Below are positions 42,132 to 51,930 of a DNA stretch of 64,000 nucleotides, in pieces. The position numbers were made by a program, and so were the translations under genes. The DNA lies in assembly GCA_934045075.1 (NCBI GenBank), contig OW203751.1, forward strand, positions 2,925,822-2,989,821, written 5' to 3'. The notes below the pieces were generated by a model. That model searched no databases. It saw only the letters and a list, made by a program, of their open reading frames with translations, and had not been told where the DNA came from. Within the stretch, counting starts at the first letter, position 1. Each line of letters starts with the position of its first letter. Source of the DNA: Yponomeuta sedellus. Taxonomy: Eukaryota; Arthropoda; Insecta; Lepidoptera; Yponomeutidae.

Positions 42132-42389
42132 AAAGAGAGAAATATTAAGCGTTATATAAACGTGTACATCGAGTCTATTCATCGACGTGTATACAAGGCA
42201 TTAGATTGGGCACTATCTATCATATAAGTACTAAAGAGGCACTATGACGCCAATGAAAAACAAACACTGGGTTTTACACCAGTTTTTGTCTGATTTGATC
42301 ACTTTATAATGGCTATAAAGCGTTGTGATTGAATTCTCATGTTGGTAAATATGTGAGTATGTACCTAATAGCTTTACGCAAAAAAAGTT

Positions 42390-42565
42390 GAACTTAATGC
42401 AGCATCTCTATAACGCGTCACTATGCGTTTCAGAGATATTACTTCATTAACTATAATACGCTTAGTTATTACTTGTGAGCCTGAGGATGCCTCGTGTTAG
42501 AGGCGAAACGCGTCGCGCATTTTCTCACACAAGTATTGGTGTCGGTGGTGGCGTACCTGAAAAAA
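42390..42565 (+). repeat. repeat W with hammerhead-like fold (42471-42534)
   Basis: ACTTGTGAG (42471) can pair with CTCACACAAGT (42524-42534). Between them lie CTGAGGA (42481), a GCCTC/GAGGC stem, GAAAC (42505) and a CGC/GCG mini-stem. That is the order of a type I hammerhead ribozyme (CUGANGA, stem II, GAAA, stem III). The required UH step before the stem I return is not clear (CATTTT is there), so activity is doubtful. Confidence 0.3.
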
Positions 42566-42631
42566 ATGTTAAGGCCATGTTAACAGTTTTACTGTCACAT
42601 TTATAAAAAGACGATTCTTTTAAAGCACTCC

Positions 42632-42830
42632 TTTGATATCAACCCTTGTATGTCCCGACTGCTGGGGCACGGGTCTCTTGCAACATCGCCGGAAGGTTAG
42701 GCCATACTCCACCACGGGGCCAAGTCCGGGTTCGGGGAGGATTGTAAAACGAAGTTATCAAGTCGCCAATGAGGCCTCGGACATGGCATTACATGACAGC
42801 TGGCACCAACGGCTTCGTTATAGGAAGTGA
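42632..42830 (-). mobile_element. 5S-SINE, deleted
   Basis: TATCAACCCTTGTATGTCCC to CAGCTGGCACCAACGGC with several internal deletions. No 5S promoter. Confidence 0.75.
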
Positions 42831-43149
42831 CATAACAATCGATAAAAGCTGTAACAAAAAATTACCAACACTAGTACGAGATACATTGTCAAATTTGGGT
42901 CTCTCCTAGTTATTTTTTATCCTTGCCCTTTTAGTGATTTTAGTGACATTTTGTTAGTTTTATGTTGATTTCATGTAATCTATGACACTCAGGCAATCAC
43001 GACGAATCGATTGAGACATTATTTGTCAAAATCTGACAGTTGATTAAAACGTTATCAGGGATCATAGAATCGGACATACTAACATACAAGCCACACATAT
43101 TACCTTCATTTTGGACTCCGCCACAGTCGGGTAACAAGCTAAGATTATA
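42831..43149. other. no recognised content
   Basis: GTCAAAATCTGACAGTTGATT near 43025 resembles 51425-51445 (GTAAAAATCTGACGATTGG), so an unnamed dispersed repeat may lie here. No gene. Confidence 0.3.
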
Positions 43150-43382
43150 TTCTTTTTAATGCACTAACCCCTGCTAAGGACAATTTTAAAAACCTATTTT
43201 AGAGGCAGATACAGAGAATATTGTAAAGAGGTTCGAAATGATGATGGACTCACAGATGCCGGTGTGTCGCCCTGACTGAGCTAATAGTTGGAAAGAGCGC
43301 TGGCACGGATAGCCAGAGGTCGCAGGTTTAAATCCCGGCATAGGTGGAATTTTTAGCCTCTAAAATAGGTTTTTAAAACAAA
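43150..43382 (+). mobile_element. SINE-C, double-tailed
   Basis: Reversed tail TTAATGCACTAACCCCTGCT to CCTATTTTAGAGGC, then forward AGATACAGAGAATATTGTAA, a rearranged acceptor (GCCCTGACTGAGCTAATAG), core and end TCTAAAATAGGTTTTTAAAA. The same mutation (TTTTAGAGG) in both tail pieces shows they come from one source or were copied together. Confidence 0.75.
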
Positions 43383-43694
43383 TTAAGATTCTAACTTAGT
43401 CAAAAATATCGCCCCGCGACCCAAAAGTTCCCATGGCGTGTCCAGCGTTACTTCTCTGTACCGCCAGGGAAATCTTTAGCATAAGGAAAGCCCCGGAACG
43501 AAGATTGAAGAGATTTCATTAAAGAAACTAACATCGTAATTAACAGAGTTGTAAATCAATACATTTGTAAAATTACTAGCTGATCACTGTGATTACGCAA
43601 GCGTCCTCTTATGCCTCAATTCAGATCTTTGTCTATCTATTCTGTATGTCAAGTTTCATGTAAATCCGTTGAACCGTTATTGCTTGATTAACTA

Positions 43695-44246
43695 AAATAA
43701 ATATAAATAAATATTCATGGAAATATTACACAGAGTGCTTAGTACGAGTTTTTTAACTACTCGATCGCGTTAACGTAAACTCATATTTCTATGGCATCGA
43801 GGAAGCGCTACCTAGTGACAAGTACGGAAAATAAAATTGCTGAGTGCGAGTTGTAATGGTTTACGTTGAGAAGTGAACACGTTTACCAGCCAAAACACGA
43901 ATAAACGCGAGTGCGAGTTGTACTGTGACAGCGTTTTGCCAGTTCGAACGGTTAACTTACTCATACTCACTACTCAATGCTCGATTAACGCGGTAGTAAA
44001 GTTATTCGATTGGATCTGTCAAACTCGCTCTAAGCACTCTGATCTCGTTAGCCCTATACTAAGTACAACTAAATGACTTGTGTTACAGGTGCTAACTCGA
44101 TGATAGATTTATTGCATTAAATACATAGATAACATCCAAGACCCGAGACAAACGAGAAAAGTTCGTTTCCTAGTTTGACCCGGCCGGGGATCGAACCCGA
44201 GACCTTTGGTTTAACAGTCAGCGTGCCGAACCGCTGCGCCACCGAT
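43695..44246 (-). mobile_element. SINE-A copy 6, split by MITE-L
   Basis: Tail AATATTCATGGAAATATTAC, interrupted at 43733-44039, then CTCGTTAGCCCTATACTAAG to CGCTGCGCCACCGA. Inverted B box GGGGATCGAACCCG. Confidence 0.85.
43733..44039 (-). mobile_element. MITE-L copy 2 inside SINE-A
   Basis: 307 bp, opposite orientation to copy 1. The empty site from other SINE-A copies is CACAGATCTCG. Here it reads CACA-element-TGATCTCG, so the target duplication is at most 2 bp (GA) or absent. Confidence 0.85.
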
Positions 44247-44299
44247 TAAGTATCAAACATCTTCACAAACTTTCACATTAATTTATCGTATTAGCAATT

Positions 44300-44420
44300 C
44301 AATGGTATTAGTAATGCTGGCCCGACGAACTTTGTACTGCGCAGAATCTGAGTACCTATACGATTTTTGTTGCCATGGCAACGCAATAAATAAATATCTT
44401 ACAGCTTGGCTTGCACAAAA
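44300..44420 (+). repeat. repeat J with perfect X-box palindrome
   Basis: GACGAACTTTGTACTGCGCA then GTTGCCATGGCAAC at 44369-44382 and GCAATAAATAAATAT. The 14 bp palindrome equals the consensus site of RFX factors. Confidence 0.6.
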
Positions 44421-44509
44421 GTTACGGTAACATAAAATTATTATCCCACGGGAACGCATTACCGGGATATCAAGTATCCTACGCAACAATTCAGATCTTT
44501 GTCTATCTG

Positions 44510-44665
44510 TATGCCAAGTTTCTCTATGTCTCTGAGCGTCTGAGGTGTTCAAATGCGTCAGTGCTTGAAATCCGCCGCGCGGTGGGCACGCTTGGCAATT
44601 AAGCCCATATTCTCTCTCTGAGAGAAGGCATGTGCCCTGCAGTGGGGCGTTAGTGGGCTACATAA
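44510..44665 (+). mobile_element. SINE-O 3' portion
   Basis: CTCTGAGCGTCTGAGGTGTT, GCGGTGGGCACGCTTGGCAA and GCATGTGCCCTGCAGTGGGG. Confidence 0.65.
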
Positions 44666-45102
44666 AAAAATGCCATGTAACTTCGTACAGTCGTTATTGC
44701 GTATTTGAGTAACAAACGCCTAAAAATCTTTGCAAACTTTCACATTTCTAACCAGGATAATGTACGGAGAAGAATTATCTACATTTTGTTCAAATATTAA
44801 ATTTTTACCTATATTAATGTAAACTTAAACACATAAATAAAATATAGTACTAATATTGGGACTCGCATTTGTGTAAACCAAAGCTAAGATTGGATTTGAA
44901 TTTAAAAATTAAAATTTTTATTTCAACTCCAAAATTTTAAATTTAATTTAATATTTTAATTTAGAATTAGGTATCGCTTGTGATCTCACTTACATATTTA
45001 GTTTTCGATTTAATACTGAGTGTCATTTTACCAACAACCTATGGATTGTTATTTATCCGAAATTAAGAAATAGAATACAATCTTCTTCTTCTTCAGACTA
45101 TA
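44666..45102. other. AT-rich, nothing recognised
   Basis: No repeat match or supported exon. Confidence 0.35.
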
Positions 45103-45337
45103 TAAGTCCACTGCTGGACATAGCCCTCCCCTAATGAGCGCCACGTTGTGCTAGCATAGGGGGTAATGCCCATAATTCCCACGCTGGGCATGCGGGTTGG
45201 GGATCGCAGTTTTGGTGGAATTGTACTGCAGGGGGCACTGCTGCCTACCCCCCAGTTCGTGTCCCTTAGTCGCCTTTTACGACACCCGCGGGAATAATTT
45301 GGGTTGGTGCTATTCTCTAGGCCGACACCACACCATA
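45103..45337 (-). mobile_element. E unit copy 4, full
   Basis: Reversed: tail TATATAAGTCCACTGCTGGA, GCCACGTTGTGCTAGCATAG, CAGGGGGCACTGCTGCC, to CTATTCTCTAGGCCGACACC at the 5' edge. Same 5' boundary as copies 3 and 6. Confidence 0.8.
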
Positions 45338-45951
45338 CAATACAATATTTATTACGATTTCGACTCGAACTTGACTGGTTTTTAAAATGACCCTCCAATT
45401 AAAAAAAAACACACTTCGTAAACAATATCTTGGAAAGTCCGAACCACCGGAAGTACGTCACTGGACGACATACCAGCCTTCTATCGGCCTCGGAGGCTGG
45501 CCGTCTAGCTACCTGGACTAATTGTACCGAGCCGAGGGTCACCAAAGATCACATGGAAAGATAACTAGCGGTTATTCGACCACATCTTTTGCATTTGCTC
45601 TAAAAAGGGAAGGCAAAAAAATCTCGAATCGAGGTTCTCGATTCGTTTCTGGCACATTTCGTGCGAATTCAGCACTTGTGTCCAGTGCAGTAAAGTCGAT
45701 ATCTGAGATTGTCTCTGACTGTACAGTCTAGAGCGTAAAGCCTTTATTTTTTATCACTTCCACATTCATACCAAGTACCTATAGAATAAAAACCGAACGT
45801 ATGTGACCAATGTATGTATCGAGTCTCACTAGAATCAAAGGTTTGATGGAAGAGAATGCTTTTTGCTTTAAGCACGTCCTTGTGCATTTTTATTGAAGAA
45901 TGGAGCAATAAGTCTTTAAAATTCAATGTTAAATTATACTCTTAGCATGGG
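45338..45951. other. non-repetitive island
   Basis: 45440-45725 is GC-richer (CGGCCTCGGAGGCTGGCCGT) and not matched elsewhere. A 69-codon frame at 45522-45731 has no recognisable motif. Could be host or an old LTR element; unresolved. Confidence 0.25.
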
Positions 45952-46530
45952 TATGTACCACTGATTTTGTTTACCAAGTTACAATGTATGTACACTTGTA
46001 TATTGTAACTTTTAACTTTCTTTCTTACTCACTCACTCACTCACTCACTCACTCACTCACTCACTCACTTACTTACTTACTTACGTACTTTCTTTCTTAC
46101 CTAACATTTAACTTGGAAAAGAAAACAGAGTTTTAATAGCAATACCACTTGCATGTGGAGAGGATGAAGAAAGAAAGATTGCCGAAACAAATACATATTG
46201 CAAATGTGAGTGGAAGGGCTGGTAAGGGACGTCCCAGGCGGACATACCTTACCAGCCCTTCCACTCACATTTGCAATATGTATTTGTTTCGGCAATCTTT
46301 CTTTCTTCATCCTCTCCACATGCAAGTGGTATTGCTATTAAAACTCTGTTTTCTTTTCCAAGTTAAATGTTAGGTAAGAAAGAAAGTACGTAAGTAAGTA
46401 AATAAGTGAGTGAGTGAGTGAGTGAGTGAGTGAGTGAGTGAGTGAGTGAGTGAGTAAGAAAGAAAGTTAAAAGTTACAATATACAAGTGTACATACATTG
46501 TAACTTGGTAAACAAAATCAGTGGTACATA
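45952..46530. repeat. 579 bp near-perfect palindrome containing LINE-S sequence
   Basis: Left arm 45952-46227 and right arm 46247-46530 are inverted copies around the spacer GACGTCCCAGGCGGACATA. They differ visibly only in (ACTC)n length (8 bp) and one ACTT/AAAT site. The arms include GTGGAGAGGATGAAGAAAGA, encoding MHVERMKKERLPKQIHIANV (LINE-S type C-terminus). Confidence 0.85.
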
Positions 46531-46750
46531 TATAACCTCAGGCGTGAGGTTATATATATGTATGTACCACTTGTTAACTGTGAAAGACAACATCGTGTGG
46601 AAACCTGAGTGTTTGAGGTGCTCACATACCTCAGCGCTTGAAATTGCCAATCCGCGGTGGGTAGGCGTGGTAATTAAGCACATATACTCTCTCTCTCTCT
46701 CTGAGCGAAGGTATGTGCCCTGCAGCCCACTGCAGTTTATAAAATATGCT
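46531..46750 (+). mobile_element. SINE-O 3' portion after a small palindrome
   Basis: ATAACCTCA/GGCG/TGAGGTTAT at 46532-46553 resembles inverted LINE-S ends.  SINE-O follows: GAGTGTTTGAGGTGCTCACA, GCGGTGGGTAGGCGTGGTAA, (CT)9 and GGTATGTGCCCTGCAGCCC. Confidence 0.6.
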
Positions 46751-46764
46751 ACATAAAAAAAATA

Positions 46765-46955
46765 TAATAGCATTTAAATGTGAAAATTACTTTGCTAAGT
46801 TGCGTCAAAAATCCCACAAGCATCATCGTCGTCAGGCCGTACTAGGCTATACGACGCGTCGCGTGTTTTCTCACACAAGTATCGGTGTCGGTGGTGGTGT
46901 GTTCGTGTCTTGCTTCTGCTTGAAAAAGTGGGAGGGAGGGCGGTGCATTAACTAA
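46765..46955 (+). repeat. repeat W copy
   Basis: GTGAAAATTACTTTGCTAAG, GACGCGTCGCGTGTTTTCTC, CACAAGTATCGGTGTCGG and GGGAGGGAGGGCGGTGCATT. The hammerhead-like CTGAGGA box of the 42 kb copy is not conserved here. Confidence 0.5.
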
Positions 46956-46969
46956 CTCCATGGTGCTTG

Positions 46970-47150
46970 TAAGGGACACAAACCGGGGGGTGGGCAGCAG
47001 CGCCCCCTGCAGTACAATTCCACCGAACTGCGATCCCCAACCCGCATGCCCAGCGTGGGGATTATGGGCATTACCCCCTCTGATTGGACAACGTGGCGCT
47101 CTTTAGGGGAGGGCTAAGTCCAACAGTGGACAAATATAGCCTAAAGAAGA
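46970..47150 (+). mobile_element. E unit copy 5, 5'-truncated
   Basis: GGGACACAAACCGGGGGGTG, CCCAGCGTGGGGATTATGGG and CAACAGTGGACAAATATAGC with a (GAA)n tail. Confidence 0.75.
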
Positions 47151-47183
47151 AGAAGACCAATTAGTCAACCAACTAATCGACCA

Positions 47184-47490
47184 GAGTGCTTAGTGCGAGT
47201 TTTTTAACTACTCGATCGCGTTAACGTAAACTCAGATTTTTATGGCATCGAAGAAGCGCCACCTAGCGACAAGTATGGAAATTAAAATTGCTGAGTGCGA
47301 GTTGTAATGGTTTACGTTGAGAAGTGAACACGTTTACCAGCCAAAACACGAATAAACGCGAGTGCGAGTTGTACTGTGACAGCGTTTTGCCAGTTCGAAC
47401 GGTTAACTTACTCATACTCGCTACTCAATGCTCGATTAACGCGGTAGTAAAGTTATTCGATTGGATCTGTCAAACTCGCACTAAGCACTC
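47184..47490 (-). mobile_element. MITE-L copy 3
   Basis: 307 bp, same orientation as copy 2. Ends GAGTGCTTAGTGCGAG and CTCGCACTAAGCACTC. A handful of substitutions relative to copies 1 and 2. Confidence 0.85.
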
Positions 47491-48580
47491 AGATTTCAAA
47501 TATAAACTTCGAATACGGATAAACTCTACAATATACTCAAACGACGAGTCCCGTTAAAAATCACTACCTATACCACACTTTCGTCTCATTCTGACTTCAG
47601 TTTTGCTACTGCAACGTCACAAATCTAATGTAAATGAGTAAATATACAATATATGTATTCTAACTTGATAACAGTTTATTCCAAAAAGAGCTTTGACAGA
47701 AACATAATGCCAGAGACTGATTCTGATATATCTAATCCTAATATTACTAACGAAAACCGGGTTGTTCCACTAATCCCCATTGAGAATCCTCATTTGTGTA
47801 GCATTGGCAATAGGGATTTGTGAACAGGAAGTTCATAAATCCCCATTGGTAACAAATATAAAGAACAACACATTAATTTACAATAACAATGTATAAAGTA
47901 TTTACATTCTAATTCTAATACCTACAATAATTTACAATAATTCTTAAAATTACAGATGTCTAGATATTATCCTAACCTACATAGAACATGAGTTTTACAC
48001 TAACTAAATAAAGAACAGAATCTAATTACTTAGGCTCACAATAACATTATCGCAGTCGTTAATAAACTTTTATTATCTAAATGAAATCGTAGTTTTGCAA
48101 TCATTGATAAATCACAGTTTGGCACATATTTTTATTAACCGTTTGTAACATAAATAATTTTTAATTCGAAATTTCAAAAATCTAATACTGTAATTCAACA
48201 ATCTCAATTATTTATTTCGCCATTCGTAATCTCCATTTGGAAGTTCTGTATAAAACATCGTGATTAATAACCTTTGATTGATCTTTCTTTAATCCTATAG
48301 GGAAGAGCGGATGATCCTGCTCTTCCACTATAAAGGGAAATTTCCCGCCAGGCAGATCGTATGCCTGGGGACGGCCGGTCCAAATATTGTTAGTCGGACG
48401 TTATATTTATGGTAGGTCATTGAAACACTTTGATTGCGCGATGCAGGAATGTTGGAGTTTGTAGTGCGCGCGCAGAGTTGACATGTGCTCGCCACAATCC
48501 CTTTTCCACCTTCGACGTCCGTGCAGCGACTGATGAATGTTATTCTTCAACGCTCACTCACGCACGCATCCACTCACTAT
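47491..48580. other. non-repetitive stretch with three consecutive hairpins (48301-48368)
   Basis: Mostly AT-rich without family matches. 48301-48368 contains GGAAGAGC/GCTCTTCC, GGGAAATTTCCC and CCAGGCA/TGCCTGG in series; CACTATAAAG at 48326 is TATA-like. 48370-48560 is GC-richer. No exon is supported. Confidence 0.3.
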
Positions 48581-48609
48581 CACACACCCACACACACACA
48601 CACACCCAC

Positions 48610-48650
<41 letters not shown>

Positions 48651-48667
48651 CACACACACACACACAC

Positions 48668-48717
<50 letters not shown>
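48581..48717. repeat. (CA)n microsatellite
   Basis: CA repeats with CCCTC interruptions. The overlapping T/H-rich frames are low complexity. Confidence 0.9.
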
Positions 48718-48719
<2 letters not shown>

Positions 48720-48734
48720 TTTAGGCATCTAGGG

Positions 48735-48905
48735 ATCATGTACTCGTACTAACTAACTAGGTATCTCGGCGAACTTCGTACTGCCACAGAATCCGCTTAT
48801 CATGTACTCGTACTAACTAACTAGGTATCTCGGCGAACTTCGTACTGCCACATAATCCGCTTATTCGATTCCTGTTGCCATGGCGACGCAATAAATAAAT
48901 ATAGT
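48735..48905 (+). repeat. 64 bp tandem duplication leading into repeat J
   Basis: ATCATGTACTCGTACTAACT... at 48735-48798 is repeated at 48799-48862 with one difference. The unit contains CGGCGAACTTCGTACTGCC. The second copy continues into GTTGCCATGGCGACGCAATA (degenerate X-box). Confidence 0.75.
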
Positions 48906-49027
48906 GTTTATATTATAAATAATATATCACTTGGGTTGAAAAACGTTACGGTAACAATAAAGTCCTTCCAAACTTCCAACTTCGTCAATGCTCCCCATAC
49001 TATAAATACATTACGAGTATAACTATC

Positions 49028-49272
49028 GATATCAACCCTCGTATGCAAGACACGTTAAGCCGTTGGTGCCGGCTGTCATGTAATGGCTGTCGCTAAGCCA
49101 TGTCAGAGGCCTTATGGGCGGCTCAATATCTTCTGACAGTAAGGCCCGCCACTGTCTTACAGTCTTCCAATAACCCGGACTTGGGCCCCCGTGGTGGAGT
49201 GTGGCCTAACCTTCCTGCGATGCAGGAAGAGACCCGTGCCTAAGTGGGGACATACAAAGGGATGATATATTT
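49028..49272 (+). mobile_element. 5S-SINE, double-tailed
   Basis: An inverted 3' tip, GATATCAACCCTCGTATG (49028-49045), is joined to a forward truncated copy starting CAAGACACGTTAAGCCGTTG and ending GTGGGGACATACAAAGGG. The same double-tailed plan as SINE-A copy 1 and many SINE-C copies. Confidence 0.75.
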
Positions 49273-49586
49273 TTGTCTTACGGCGAGTGAAGTCGGGGAT
49301 ACAGTTAGTAAGGAAATAAGACACAAAGATCATACTCTGAAACCTACTAAGTTTTTTTCAAGGTGACCTAGATAGTGGTAAGAAAAAGTATTCCCTGGGA
49401 ATCCCGACGTTCTAAAGCCTACTCTTGAATTCAACAAAATGCCTTTCAATTACTTAAGTAAGTATAGTCCATTTATTTAGGTACCATTAAAAAAAACTAA
49501 ACAATTTTGATACGTCTTTTTTATCGAAATACGTACTTTTTAAATCAAAATCTTCACACTTTACCAATTCGATCTGAAATTTTACG
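49273..49586. other. no recognised content
   Basis: ATACGTACTTTTTAAATCAAAATCTTC-like text near 49540 recalls 14395-14425, hinting at an old dispersed repeat. No gene. Confidence 0.3.
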
Positions 49587-49827
49587 TCGCCGTCAGGCTA
49601 TACTAGTCCACTGCTGGACATAGCCCTGCCCTAATGAGCGCCACGTTGTGCTATCATAGGGGGTAATGCCCATAACCCCACGCTGGGCATATGGGTTGGG
49701 GATTGCAGTTCGGTGGAATTGTATTGCAGGGGGCGCTGCTGCCCACCCCCCGGTTTGTGTCCCTTAGTAGCCTTTTACGACGAAGAATTGGGTTGGTGCT
49801 ATTCTCTAGGCCGACACCACACAGCAA
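49587..49827 (-). mobile_element. E unit copy 6, full
   Basis: Reversed: AGGCTATACTAGTCCACTGC to TCTCTAGGCCGACACCACAC. The CCCGCGGGTG motif is deleted (ACGACGAAGAATTGGG). Confidence 0.8.
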
Positions 49828-50273
49828 AATTTTACGTAATTTCATGCAATTAGTAAAATATAAATAATTTTATTTACAAAGTGTATATAGTATTTCTATA
49901 AAAAGACTAATCAAAATTCTTTATATTTATTTAATTGCCTAAATAAATGGACTAAGTGTTTGACGAAGCTTTTTAGGAATTAATTAAATTTTAAAATTTT
50001 GATTTTTTTTATAGTTTTACTAGAAGACCACCTAAACGATGTTTTGCCATGTTAGTGTAATAAATGATAACGCGTACTTATTAAACACTGTTTATTTCAA
50101 GACTGAGACGCGGCCGCGCCGCTCTCTAACCATACATAGGTTTCTTTTAGGCTACCCTACACTACACCTCCACCCTTACATAATTACCCCTTGAAAACGA
50201 ACTTACTAATTTAACTAATCACCTTAACTAAAAACATCATCTATGCCATAGCGCCTAGGTGCCCTACGGTCCC

Positions 50274-50468
50274 TTAGCGGGTAATGGCGCTCCAGGAGCG
50301 GAAGGGTCGCTGGCTTAGTTCGTACGCGCGGTCTCCAACACACGATATCAAAGTGGGAACTTTTAACTCCGGCTTCACCTCATTTACGACGAAATACATA
50401 TCCAGTCTTTCGCAGTAGGATTCCCAGTTTCCCGACACCACGTCGAATTCCTTAAACTTGGTGGCCAT
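50274..50468 (-). pseudogene. truncated Ty3/gypsy-like gag
   Basis: 64 codons starting 26 bp after the 5' LTR: MATKFKEFDVV, then GNWESYCERLDMYFVVN and KVPTLISCVGDRAYEL before the frame leaves the homologous part. The W..Y..RL..YF...............LL...G...Y.L pattern is the gag matrix/capsid start of Ty3/gypsy elements. Capsid remainder, nucleocapsid and pol are deleted. Confidence 0.7.
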
Positions 50469-50546
50469 TTTGAAACACCAACCTCGTTCGCCAATGTAAT
50501 AAATGATAACGCGTACTTATTGAACACTGTTTATTTCAAGACTGAG

Positions 50547-50806
50547 GGCGAGATAAATAGTCGCTTCTAAGAACGAGTCTTAGCGAAAGCACTTGCTTAA
50601 GAATCGATTTGTCTATCATAGACAGTACTTTGGCACTCTCTAAAGTCGCGAAACCCGGAGTAATTCTTAGCATTGGCCTAAGAACATGCGTAGCTAAGCA
50701 AACGTATATTTTAGTAACGCATTGATACTTAGCTAAGTTAGCCTGAAGTAATGCTTAGGGAAGCATGAGTACGGACTTGGGCTAAGCAACGACTATTTAT
50801 CTCGCC
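50547..50806. mobile_element. MITE nested in the LTR
   Basis: 260 bp with perfect 17 bp TIRs, GGCGAGATAAATAGTCG, and duplication CTGAG at 50542-50546 and 50807-50811. Many short CTTAG/CTAAG boxes inside. The other LTR has the empty site GACTGAGACG, so the insertion is proven by the element itself. Confidence 0.9.
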
Positions 50807-50875
50807 CTGAGACGCGGCCGCGCCGCTCTCTAACCATACATAGGTTTCTTTTAGGCTACCCTACACTACAGTTAG

Positions 50876-51174
50876 TAAGCCCGTCGGGGATTCTTTACGG
50901 CGCTCCCCATCTCCTGCTATATTTAAATGTAAAGATTTTTTTCTGTCCAAATAATTTCTAATTTTCTTTTTGTCTGTAGGTAAATCCCATTTATTTTTCC
51001 TATCATGCTTGCTATTATAACTTTATGTATCCTAGTGTGGGGCCAGAAGCAATGTATGTGCCTGTATGTAAATGTTATGTTATGTTTATGTATGTTTATA
51101 ATAGTATTTATCTATATAAGTTTATTTTATTACGTATGTACATTAATATTCGATGAGCACCAACTACTAGTCTC
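50876..51174 (+). mobile_element. unassigned sequence with SINE-B 3' fragment (51029-51090)
   Basis: TATCCTAGTGTGGGGCCAGA and AAATGTTATGTTATG at 51029-51090 are the end of SINE-B. The rest is AT-rich with no match. Confidence 0.55.
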
Positions 51175-51325
51175 AATTTCTCCTTCAGCAATCTTTTCGA
51201 TTTAAGGTTGCCTGTAAGAAATTGCTATCAGCAATAAGGCCGCCAATTGTACCCCTTCTTTTGTAACTGTTGTCTCTGTAATTATTTTCTGTTGTGTACA
51301 CTAAAGAATATTCTTATTCTTAAGC
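51175..51325 (+). mobile_element. LINE-T related 3' end
   Basis: GGTTGCCTGTAAGAAATTGC, ATTGCTATCAGCAATAAGGC (paired hairpin), CCGCCAATTGTACC and GTACACTAAAGAATATTCTT. Confidence 0.6.
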
Positions 51326-51521
51326 CTGCCTCGGGTTGCTGGTATTTCTTTTTTTTTGTCCTTAAATGATTTTGACATAACCTATGACACTTGCGCTATC
51401 ACAACGAATCGATTGAAATATTATTTGTAAAAATCTGACGATTGGTTAAAGAGTCACGAGGGAACATACGCTTAATATTGACAACTACGCGTCTATAATA
51501 AAATCCCTGAAGATATATTAA

Positions 51522-51868
51522 GCTGGCCTGAAACGCGGTTCCAAAAATGTGTTCAGTATGTATTCACTATATTGTGTTCACTTTGTGTGAAAAAGGGCTA
51601 CTATAACATGAAAGATTATTTAGATGACAATGATGTCTGGAATTAAAGCCAGTACAATGTATGCGTCCTATATTTTATAATAATTGTGTAAACTCTGTTA
51701 ATTAAGGACTTTGAAAAGACTAAAGTTTGGAAGATTTTTTGGGCATTTTTTCTACAAAATGACCTAGATTTTGAAATGGGCACCTAGTTTGAATTGTAAC
51801 GATCATTAAGCCGCAGTTTCTGCGCTACTTTGAATAAAACCTTTACATTTTAATTTCATTTCATCACA
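51522..51868 (+). pseudogene. LINE-J 3' end
   Basis: GGCCTGAAACGCGGTTCCAA, GATTATTTAGATGACAATGA (DYLDDNDVWN) then stop, and a UTR to TTTGAATAAAACCTTTACAT and TTTCATTTCAT. Short coding part frameshifted. Confidence 0.7.
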
Positions 51869-51930
51869 TAGAATCGGACATACTTACATCATTCATACAT
51901 ACATACATCATTCATACATACATACATACA

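Larger units (their letters stand above)
50056..50870 (-). mobile_element. miniature LTR retrotransposon (TRIM-like)
   Basis: Two 111 bp LTRs (50056-50166; 50495-50870 once the nested MITE is removed), flanked by GTTAG at 50051-50055 and 50871-50875. In minus-strand sense the LTR starts TGTAGTGTAGGG and ends TTATTACA with AATAAA inside. TTGGCGAACGAGG next to the 5' LTR is a primer-binding-site candidate; GGGTGGAGG before the 3' LTR is a polypurine tract. The interior is only 328 bp, so it cannot move without helper proteins. Confidence 0.85.

Noticed and set aside
45522..45731. 69-codon open frame as a host exon
   Set aside because: No homology that I recognise, no clear splice sites, length near chance expectation.
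48430..48732. Threonine/histidine-rich frames
   Set aside because: Readings of (CA)n; the non-repeat part has no recognisable motif.
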